The notes below the pieces were generated by a model, which was not told where the DNA came from, made no database searches, and saw only the letters and a list, made by a program, of their open reading frames with translations. Below, in pieces: positions 55,777 through 64,000 of a DNA stretch of 64,000 nt. The position numbers and the translations under genes are program-made. Source of the stretch: Scatophagus argus (Eukaryota > Chordata > Actinopteri > Scatophagidae). The DNA is taken from contig NC_058514.1 in NCBI RefSeq assembly GCF_020382885.2, positions 10,650,249-10,714,248 of the forward strand, read 5' to 3'. The stretch's first letter is position 1. Every line of letters starts with the position of its first letter.

Positions 55777-57241
55777 GACAACATTGCTGCTCTCCGCGCG
55801 CATGCGCTCTTGCACAGTAGGAGTGGAGGAGTTTTTTGGCTGATCACAGGTCAGTTGTTTTTCCGTCCTCCACCCTCCTGAGAAGCGGCGGGTCATCGCG
55901 GGGCCAGGAAAGCCAAGAGAGCCAAATTAAAAAGTTACAAATACCTACTCACTGATTTCGTTTTAGGGGCCAACTTCAGCTACATGAGCTAAAATTGTGC
56001 AGCTGCTGATTTTGCTGAGTGTCTTTCTCACAGGTGTAGGCCAACATCCAGGGCTGCGAGATGAAGGCTGGCTGTGAATTGCGTGTTTTGTCTCTTTTTG
56101 GTAATGAATTACCCTCAAAATATGAGTGGTGATAGTCTGTAATTATAGTGAAAAGGCGATGAGAAAACCCAAGAGGCCATCTGTGTTGAATTTGTGTACA
56201 TGATATCATTATAGGGGTATTAAACATTATGTCAGTATATATATTTTTTAATATCATGGTTCTCGTTAGTACCAGAAAAAATAGTAAAAGTATATGAAAT
56301 GCGATGAAAACCTTTTCACCTTTTCTTGTGCTATTAAACATTACATTAATACAAGAGGCTGTGGAAGAGAAACCAGCTCACTCAGACATTCGAGGTGGAC
56401 AACATGGTCATTAGAGGTAAACAAATTCCATTAGATTGAATGTATTTAATTGTCACAACACAAGTGGTGACATTTTTAATATTAAACATACTTTGCGTCG
56501 ATATTAGCATTAAAATGTTCAGTGTACGTTGAAGAAGCAGAACCTTGTTTTCAAAGTTTCAGAGTTTTAAGCCCCTCAGCCTCCACAACCCGTTTATGGC
56601 AGGGATGCGCATGATGAACAACAGATATGCCTTTGATCAAAATTAAACAATTGAAATTAGAAAATTATAGATAACATTTCAGAAATGGCACCAGCCTATG
56701 AGAAGCTGCATTGCGGTGCGACTACTCATTACATGCAGCTGGTGCCTGTTTTATTTTTGCCCCTGAGGCAGCCTGAATTTGGCCCTGGATATATACATGA
56801 AATAAATGATTTATTAAAAATCAGTTAAGTCAATTATTACAAGCCCGTGAAGTTCGGCACGGGCATTGTTCATAATGCGAATACCTTCACAGTGTCGACG
56901 GAAGGAAGAAAATGTTATGTAAACAGTTTTATCTTGATGAGAAATCACAGGCTGCATCTCCGCCCCGAATCACACCCACCATGTCTACACCTCAAAAACC
57001 CAACAAACAAGTTGTCACACAGACTGACAGCCCCGAACATGAAGCATGTACTTATGAAAGATCAAAAGATCACAGTCCAGGTAGTTAATAACAGAGCTGC
57101 GAGATTTTAAAGGAAACGGAGATGATCGTGTGACTGTGACAGGTAAATTGCATCATTATACATGTATGGCGCAAGATTGGCTGCATACGTTTAATTGCTT
57201 AATTTAAGACTGTCTCACTTTTGATTCATAGAAAAGCTTTG
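55412..57241. other. Head-to-head interval between prdm4 and ascl4
   Basis: prdm4 reads left and ascl4 reads right from this interval, an arrangement also present in human. Beyond the prdm4 promoter it holds AT-rich sequence, and a CAGCTG E-box at 56736-56741, in GCAGCTGG context, about 500 bp before the ascl4 start. A CATAG|AAAAG acceptor-like sequence near 57225-57235 could mean an upstream ascl4 leader exon. ORFs here look random. Confidence 0.45.
55748..55870 (-). promoter_or_regulatory. prdm4: prdm4 core promoter with NRF1-type palindrome
   Basis: GCGCATGCGC at 55798-55807 is a perfect NRF1 palindrome, flanked by more CG dinucleotides, just upstream of the predicted leader exon 1 (ending at donor 55748). 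No TATA box is visible. Transcription probably starts between about 55780 and 55830. Confidence 0.55.
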
Positions 57242-57739
57242 ATGGAGCATATTTCACATGTCCGACCGCTGGCTCTCCACGGCTTCTCCATGGATAACAG
57301 TGGTGCACACTACAAGGATGCGCTTCGACTCGGACTGCCCTTCCACCTAGACGCTGCATACCTCGACCCTGTGCAAGGCCACAGGTTACCCTACAGACGA
57401 TTCTCCTATTTCCCCTTTCATGGACCCCTCGGCGTGTATGATTACTCCTTCGAGCCTGCGTTCATTCGGAAAAGGAACGAAAGGGAGCGGCATCGAGTAC
57501 GCTGCGTAAACGAAGGTTACGCGCGGCTTAGGGAGCATCTGCCCCAGGAGCTTGAAGACAAACGGCTCAGCAAGGTGGAGACCCTGCGGGCAGCTATTGA
57601 CTATATCAAACACCTGCAGAGCCTGCTGGATTTAAACGTGTCAGGGATGGAGGTGTCACTTGAAGACGCGCGTAACCACGCGCCGCTGCCGCAGAGGACA
57701 GAGTGCCACGGCGACGGAGAATGCAAAACTACTTACTAA
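57242..57739 (+). CDS. ascl4: Achaete-scute family bHLH transcription factor 4
   Basis: A 165-residue class A bHLH factor of the achaete-scute group; ASCL4 in mammals is expressed in skin. Such proteins dimerise with E-proteins and bind E-boxes. The bHLH spans residues 76-130: basic region RKRNERERHRVRCVNEGYAR, loop HLPQELEDKRLSK, helix 2 VETLRAAIDYIKHLQSLL. The upstream SFEPAFIRKRN and the C-terminal TECHGDGECKTT match ASCL4 (human C-terminus has AECNSDGESK) rather than ASCL1/2/3/5. The start chosen is ATG at 57242 (MEHISHVRPLALHGF); the frame is open slightly further upstream but has no ATG. The whole CDS is in one exon. The head-to-head position with prdm4 supports the call. Confidence 0.93.
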   Translation: MEHISHVRPLALHGFSMDNSGAHYKDALRLGLPFHLDAAYLDPVQGHRLPYRRFSYFPFHGPLGVYDYSFEPAFIRKRNERERHRVRCVNEGYARLREHLPQELEDKRLSKVETLRAAIDYIKHLQSLLDLNVSGMEVSLEDARNHAPLPQRTECHGDGECKTTY

Positions 57740-60700
57740 CTTTCACTGCTCTTCTCTGTGATCTGCTGTACATTCATTAATTTCTAAAGAAAGTAAAACG
57801 TGCTTTATTAACCCAATTCCCACTGTCTGAGTTTGTTCCACTGCGTGCGCACTGAGCTTAAACATCGTTTGTTTACGTGCAGAGAGCGACGCCAAACAAC
57901 CGCAGTAAAATAATGTCAAAGAAGACTAAATGAAGTATTAAACTCTGATTATTTCTGTTGCATATTATAATTTTGGTTGATTTTTATCGTCTTATGACAT
58001 GAGCTGCCAGGTCACTGCTAGAGTATTTATTCCTCTATGTAACACTGAAAACACCGAATGACCTGAAAAAGAAAACACAAAGAAGCGAAAGAACTTCTGA
58101 TAAAGTGTTCCTCATGTTCGTAAATACTGGATAAAAAAGAAATCTTGGTCGTAGTGTAGACTACAGGTGAATATCAGAAAAGAAAAAAGTTATGAAAACT
58201 ATTTTGAGGGAAGTTGAAACGCTTCATATTTTTTAAAGGTGATTTTGGGGAGATTTCAAAGCATATCTTTGCTTCAATTAAATTCCAAAGCTATAAAGGA
58301 TGGTATCACACATCAGCAAGTGCCTTTCGCAATCAGAAGCTCTGTATAAAACAAACTAAATGTAACACATGTCCGTATCCTTTCTGAGACGCTGCTCGTC
58401 CTGACCGGTGTTGACATCTGTAGCTTATTCCCAGAAAACATCGATGTGATTGGTAATCACACGCGCGTGTTTCATCGACAGGTAATGAGTCCAGCGTCAC
58501 GAGTCGTTTATAATGAAACACAGACACAGACAGACACGTATATACACTGGCTGTAAAATCAGAACACTTACTGCGATGTTATGGGCCTTTGCCTCTGCAG
58601 GAGAGTCTCAGGTGCACATAATGACATCATTAGCAGCCATTTTAAACGAAGTACATTTGCCCAATTAGTCAGCTTATGTATTTTATGTATTTTACATGAG
58701 TATTTCGATTTTATGCATATTGATACTATATAGCTTTTAATTTATCTAACAACTCATTAATGATGATATTAATAAATAAAGACAGTGGTTCCCAAACCCT
58801 TAAACTCACACAAATTAGACCACCAAAAGATTTTGTCCCATTGTTCTACCACCAGAAAATATTTTTTTAGAATTAGAAATTAGAAAATAATTTTACTCTC
58901 ATGGTAATATTTTTAGTGTGTGAAACCAATGTTATAAACAATCCTAGCTTTTGTAGTTGCTTTACTTATGGATGGAATTATAGTGAAAATGAATTATTCC
59001 CCTTATTGCAGGGGACATCCCAGACCCTGCTTTGAGAACCGCTGCATCTCATAAAGAAGTTGGAAATAGCCCTTCTTCTGGCTGCAACAAGTACACTTAA
59101 ATGTGTCATTATAATCCAGTGATATAACATATATATTCTGAAATGGGCCTTTCTGCATTAAGTATATTTTTGATGCAAAGATTTTGCATGCAGTACTTTT
59201 ACTTGTAACAGAGTACTTTTACACAGTGGTATTTCTACTTCTGTTTAACTAAAAGATCTGAATGTCTTCTGACGCTGATATTGTTGTGTCTTGTTTTAGT
59301 TGCGGCCAGTGGAAGTGAATATTACATTACAGTAATAGAAGCACAGAAATGAAATCTCAAAGTGTCTGTTCAGAAGAAAGTCCCTCTCATTGTTTTTAGT
59401 TACCTGAGTGCTCCTCAAAGACCACCTACTTACTGAACAGTCTGAGGGCTCTCAGGAAGTTTTACTCTCCTAATAGTTTAAGGAATGCATTTATGAGGGA
59501 GCCCTCAGCCCCGCAAGAGCAACCTCCAAAAACACCTCCTCCTCTCCACTCCATTTGTGTGTTTATACTTCCCACCTCCGCTGACCTGCACGGAAACAGC
59601 TCACAATTTCAGATATTTGGCAATAGCAAAACCACAAATCTGAGAAAGAAAGCAAACATGATATTGTACACAAGTAAAAGGGATCTGAAGAGACCAGCAA
59701 GAGTGCAGCTCAAGTGAATTGTGTTGTGGCACTGACAGCCCCAAAGGCATGCCATGCCCATAACAAAAGGTGTTTGGCTGTGCAGTATGTGAATTAGACC
59801 CAATAATTAGTCAAGTGCTGGTACCCTGGGCTTGATGGTTCAGTGGCAGTCTGAAAATAGAGAACATGAAGCTACTTAAATGAAAGCCTCTGCCCGCAAT
59901 GGATGTTTTCTTTCCTGATGCACACAGGCTGATTCTAATCTGATCCCAGCACAGATTCCTTGCAGCCATTGTTCAGTTTTACTTGAAAAGTTGTTGCTGA
60001 TGCATGAATGTGATTTAATATGGAAGACAGAAGAAAAGCTTGCTACTTTATTTGGACTATTTCAGTTTATTTCTGGAATTATAGCACATGTGGTAACTCC
60101 TGACATTGTCAATTTTGTGCCACAAACAACTGCGCAAAATTTTGTCATCTTAAACCAAAATGCTCCTAAACTGCACCCTATCTTCTCTTTACCTACTCCC
60201 GTGATGACAGTATGCTTCAGACACACATGGCCACCATGGGCATCGGAGTAAACAGCACACTTGTGGACAATAACTCCACTATTCAACTTGTGTAGATGAG
60301 CGTACATAACAAGATTCTGGTTAAGGATATGAAGCAAAAAAATGCAAACAAGTCAAAATGTTACAGTAGTATAATCAAACAAGGTAGAGAAGGGATTGGC
60401 TTTAATGTAAATATTAAACTTTTTGATCCTTTGATGAAAGGAGAAAGTAAACTTATATGATCAGAGAGCACCCATGTTCATGTCAGACACGTATCTCCTG
60501 AGTGCAAGAGATTTGAGTTCCACATAAAGGTGGCTAATGTTGTCTTCTGTCTGAAAGGCTACAGATTTGCTCAGTGCAGGAGGGAGAACTCCTGCAAACA
60601 CGCATGATGGCGAGGCTAGATAAAGTTTATCAGCTGAGGTGAGATCAGTACAAGACCACCGGGAGAGGTTTCTGAGACGTGTCGAGACAGAGAAGCCCAC

Positions 60701-61579
60701 ATTCAGAGACGGAAACGGAACAGCTGTGGGTAACAGGACTCACAGTGACGCAGGGCTGTCCTCTGCACGCGGCAGAAAAAAGTACAGATGCACTTCAGTT
60801 AAGAAGCTAAAAATTGTTTACAGCCACATTTGAGACTCAAGGGATTTTCTTTCGCAATAAATAACGTCAGTTTTGAAGCTCATCACTGAAAGTATAACAA
60901 ACAGGAGGTGTGGTGACTACAGTGTTGCATGAGGCAGCAGCAGATAAAGAATCAGTTTTATCATACGGTAGCGGAAGAAGTATTTTACTAATTTACCATG
61001 CGATAAAAAAATTGTAGCTGGTAAAGTTGGAACAATTTTAACTGCTTTATATGCCTTTTGGTGGTTTGAAATAGTTTTGTATGTAAACTTTTACTGTGAA
61101 AGAAGAGAATGAAAAGCATCATAAACTAGCCTAAAATAGAAATCTCAAGAAAACGTTGTGCTGAAGTAAATGCGTTTGGGTGATGATCACCATGCATATT
61201 GTACTTCACTGTAAGGTGATTCTGTTATTTTGTCCACCTCCCGCACCTCCTTCACACAGTCAGTTACAGGAGTATAAACCGTACATGAAAGATGGCAATC
61301 GTACTATAATAAACCTCAGCATTGTTATCATCATTACATCAACAGCTAAAAAGAGAAAACATTCATGGGAAGATATTTCATGATGCATGATAGAATCAGG
61401 GCTTGGCTATGATAAAGTCAGTTATTAAAGTCAGTTATTGACTCATCTCAGTAATGAGAGATGAAAATTATTGATCCCACAGAGGGAAAATCCACTTCTC
61501 ATGGCAGCTCACAAGAACAGAATGGCAACATTTCAAGTTAATCAAGCCACAGAAGCAAAAGATGCATCATTTACTGGAA
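57740..61579. other. Convergent interval between ascl4 and the SAPCD gene
   Basis: Nothing protein-coding is recognised. A plus-strand ATTAAA at 58277-58282 is a possible ascl4 poly(A) signal. A hAT-like element occupies 58783-59044. Minus-strand ORFs at 60062-60337 and 60461-60700 have fairly protein-like composition but no family I recognise; the second lacks an ATG start. Confidence 0.45.
58783..59044. mobile_element. hAT-type non-autonomous element (MITE)
   Basis: The left end CAGTGGTTCCCAAACC and the right end, reverse-complemented as CAGCGGTTCTCAAAGC, match at 13 of 16 positions and carry the CAGTGGTTC signature of hAT termini. The 260-bp interior is non-coding. ATAAAGA occurs directly left of the element and again six bases beyond the right end, a possible imperfect target duplication. 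Confidence 0.6.
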
Positions 61580-61585
61580 TTTATT
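61580..61585 (-). terminator. Candidate poly(A) signal of the SAPCD gene
   Basis: The minus-strand AATAAA lies about 125 nt after the stop codon, giving a short 3' UTR that consists largely of a CA repeat. Confidence 0.5.
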
Positions 61586-61674
61586 CATTTAAATACATAT
61601 TTACAAGAGGTTAAAAATTAGTAACTGTGTCACATTGGGTGAAATATACGTTTGCAGTACAGCCCATGTGTTTG

Positions 61675-61676
<2 letters not shown>

Positions 61677-61706
<30 letters not shown>
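61677..61706. repeat. (TG)15 microsatellite at the SAPCD gene stop codon
   Basis: The run ends three bases from the stop codon (61710-61712), so the 3' UTR begins almost at once with a CA repeat on the transcript strand. Confidence 0.95.
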
Positions 61707-61709
<3 letters not shown>

Positions 61710-61710
<1 letters not shown>

Positions 61711-63709
61711 CAATGGGCTTGGAGCTCATCAAGCTGTTCAAGCAGAGCATCTTTTTCCAGCTCTAACATGGAGATCTGATGATTCTTGTTACTCACTTCC
61801 TGTCAAATGAGAAAAATGAAGCAAAACTAACATTATATAGACACAAACAGACATATCAAGAGTCACGGAACATTTAAACTAATCCTCTGGTTTAAAAGAT
61901 CAGCAAAAGGAGAAAAACACTAAGCTGAGTAGAATTATGACAAAGAAAACCAAGGTGGGACTTGAAAGATGTGACTGAATACGTAACTTGAGAAAATCAA
62001 TTCAGGTTAAACTTTTCTCTGTTTTCTTACCTGAGTCAATATTGTGTTGTGCCACCGGAGGTCGCTGTCTGCCACTGCCTCAGGCAGAGAAGGGATACTG
62101 CTGCTGGTGACATTGGGCTCGCTCATCACAGAGCCCAGGGAGCCATTCACCCGCTGGATAAGAGACCTGAGGAGGCAAGACCGAGCCTGTAGAGACACAG
62201 ACAGGTGGCTGTTTATAGCCTGTAATTCAGAGGTATGTATGAGCTGATGACTGTTAAAGACTGCTGTTGAACCTTAATCATTTAGTGTTTTTAAAAAAAC
62301 ATATTTCTCAACCTGGAAAATCTGCATCCTTTTAATTTAGTGATTTATAAAATAACTCTAAGATTACCCTTAAAATAAAATGAGGTCAAACGATGGATGT
62401 ATAAATGCCACAGCTCGCTCGTCAAGTCTTTTGCGGTCCATGCAACATACATTGTGGTTAGTAAAGTCAGTAATGTCCTGCGTGGTACCTCTGATGCACT
62501 GTCCATGCTGCAGCCGGCCCCACTTTTGGCCTCAGTGTTGAACTGCCTGGCTCTGTTCTCCTCTAGCCGCTGGAGGTACCAGAGACGAGTCTTCTCCAGG
62601 ATCTCCAGACCTGAGCACAGGGCGTCTTTCTCCTGTTCTAGATCCTTCAAACGCTTAATCTGAGACATGAAGAACAAACGTTGATCAGGTTCACATAAGT
62701 GACGAGCCTAAACTGAAATTCTCACACCATGCAGCAACAGATTTCGTGACAGGACACCCACAAAATAAACGTGAGGGCTGGGTCATCACTGCTTGTGCCC
62801 ACAAACACTTAAATGTTGAGTCTGATGATATATTCAGTTTTGTTGGGTATGTGTGTGTTCACCAGGGGGTTAACACCCTGCCTGCAGCCTGGTGTAAAGC
62901 AATGCGATGGACACAGCGCTGCCTGTTGTCTTCCAGAGGCCCCAAGGCTTTGTTTATATGAGCAGAGCCAATCTACAGAGCAGCAGGAGGCCTTTGGTTC
63001 CATTGTCTACACGCAGCTGGGTTACATGCACTTTAAATGGGTTCAAACAGAGCTACAACAGTGAGGAAATCGTAATACCTGCGGTGTCATGAGGACTTCA
63101 TTTTTGAGGTAATGAGATGAATTAGGTGAACATCAGAAACACATAATGTATCACCAATGATTCATTTTAGCTCAACTTGATTTATCATTTTTCAAACGAG
63201 CAAAGAGATGTTTAAAACAGCTTGTGTTTTGTCCATTAAACAAAAATCTATTCATGTTGTTTTTTGACAGCTGCTTTCATGATCATTTATAGTTAATAAT
63301 AGGATTTACAGTAGGGTGGAAAACTGGTTATACTGAGGCTTTAACAGGAAGCTGTGAGGGTCAGACTTGACATGTGGGAATGTGTCACTGGGGTGACTGC
63401 AGCCGTGTTACCTCCAGAACAGCGCTCAGACACGAGGCAAAGGTGGAAAAACTGACTGAAACTCTGTGACTCTGCTAGCATTTAAGTTCAACATCTGAGC
63501 AAACTTCCACTGTATTTTCATGTTTAATTCAGTTGTCTCAAAAATGCACAGGAAGTGCTGTCAAGATATTTTTAAAGGCCGAGTCCATTCCGAGTCCAAA
63601 CTACTTTAAAGCCAACAAAAAGAAATAAACAAAGAACACAGAAGTTGCTTACGAGGAGCCTCTCCCCGGAAGCTTGGAGAAGGCTTTGAAATAACATGTA
63701 AACCTTCAT
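61710..63709 (-). CDS. Suppressor APC domain-containing (SAPCD1/2-like) protein, 5' end tentative
   Basis: Secure exons in order are 62489-62659, 62031-62186 and 61710-61799, each a whole number of codons. They encode a coiled-coil domain (IKRLKDLEQEKDALCSGLEI, then LEKTRLWYLQRLEENRARQF) and a C-terminal coil (RWHNTILTQ-EVSNKNHQISMLELEKDALL). The second coil resembles the QQQTILMLKEQ / EVTEKSERITQLEQEKSALI end of SAPCD2. SAPCD2 is a spindle-orientation and polarity protein; the family name comes from an APC-suppressor domain. Two upstream exons are plausible: 63412-63471 (SHRVSVSFSTFASCLSAVLE) and 63653-63709 (MKVYMLFQSLLQASGERLL), both in phase. Together these would give 177 residues. The last two are inference from splice signals; the true start might lie beyond the window. 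Confidence 0.75.
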
Positions 63710-64000
63710 TTTGGGAAACAAAATTTACAGAAAATTTTATTTAATATGACTGGATCAATAAAGTAGTTGCAATAAAATATTCTCTCTTAATGACTAATCA
63801 AAATATATTTTGGCACATTGCAGTGTTGGTTTGCGAGGATCTCAGTATCTCTAAAATTCATGGCTTCCACTATGCACTTCTGCTATCAATATCAACTTTT
63901 TCAATTGTTCAGTATAATAAATAGGGATATCGAAACAGAAACACCAAAACCACCTTTAACAACCCTAATAATGAACATGTGAGTGAATACATTTCCCACA
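63710..64000. other. Upstream flank of the SAPCD gene, nothing recognised
   Basis: AT-rich sequence without a CpG-rich promoter, exon or repeat that I can identify. It is cut off by the window edge. Confidence 0.4.

Noticed and set aside
57221..57241. Seven-residue N-terminal extension of ascl4 starting at TTG
   Set aside because: The extension begins with TTG, not ATG, and overlaps an acceptor-like sequence; the first ATG in frame is 57242.

Overview
This is a vertebrate nuclear window, almost certainly from a spiny-rayed (percomorph) teleost. Coding sequence is split into short exons with GT-AG introns. Five genes are recognisable as orthologues or family members of human genes. Three families of interspersed repeat that are abundant in percomorph genomes occur in fragments. 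There is no bacterial, plasmid or phage content, no operon, no CRISPR array and no tRNA or rRNA gene that I could see.

Layout: (1) 1-2930 is 3' flank and probable 3' UTR. (2) 2931-41990, minus strand, is ahcyl2, an IRBIT-family S-adenosylhomocysteine-hydrolase-like protein, resolved here into 17 coding exons (601 residues). Its first intron is about 23.4 kb and another intron is about 7.1 kb; both carry decayed transposable elements. (3) 43611-48940, minus strand, is tmem209, 14 coding exons (558 residues), with an ETS-type promoter near 49.4 kb. (4) 50482-55078, minus strand, is prdm4, 10 coding exons (873 residues), with a PR/SET domain and a zinc-finger array. It has an upstream leader that carries a short uORF and an NRF1-type promoter palindrome. 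(5) 57242-57739, plus strand, is ascl4, a proneural-type bHLH factor in one exon, head-to-head with prdm4. (6) 61710 to about 63709, minus strand, is a suppressor-APC-domain (SAPCD) coiled-coil gene with a tentative 5' end.

All exon junctions for ahcyl2, tmem209 and prdm4 were worked out by hand. In each case the summed exon lengths are divisible by three and the phases match across every intron, so these models are firm.

The genes do not form a pathway. ahcyl2 is a cytosolic and ER-associated regulator, tmem209 a nuclear-envelope protein, prdm4 and ascl4 transcription factors, and the SAPCD gene a probable polarity or APC-pathway protein. In human, AHCYL2 and TMEM209 lie on 7q32 while PRDM4 and ASCL4 are neighbours on 12q23.3. 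The window therefore spans a join of two ancestral synteny blocks, located between tmem209 and prdm4.

I did not find an undescribed biological system. The best leads are a 70-bp near-perfect palindrome in a tmem209 intron, a (TG)n tract replacing the polypyrimidine tract of an in-frame ahcyl2 exon, a strong uORF ending 7 nt before the prdm4 start, and an unexplained 62-codon minus-strand open frame inside ahcyl2 intron 1.
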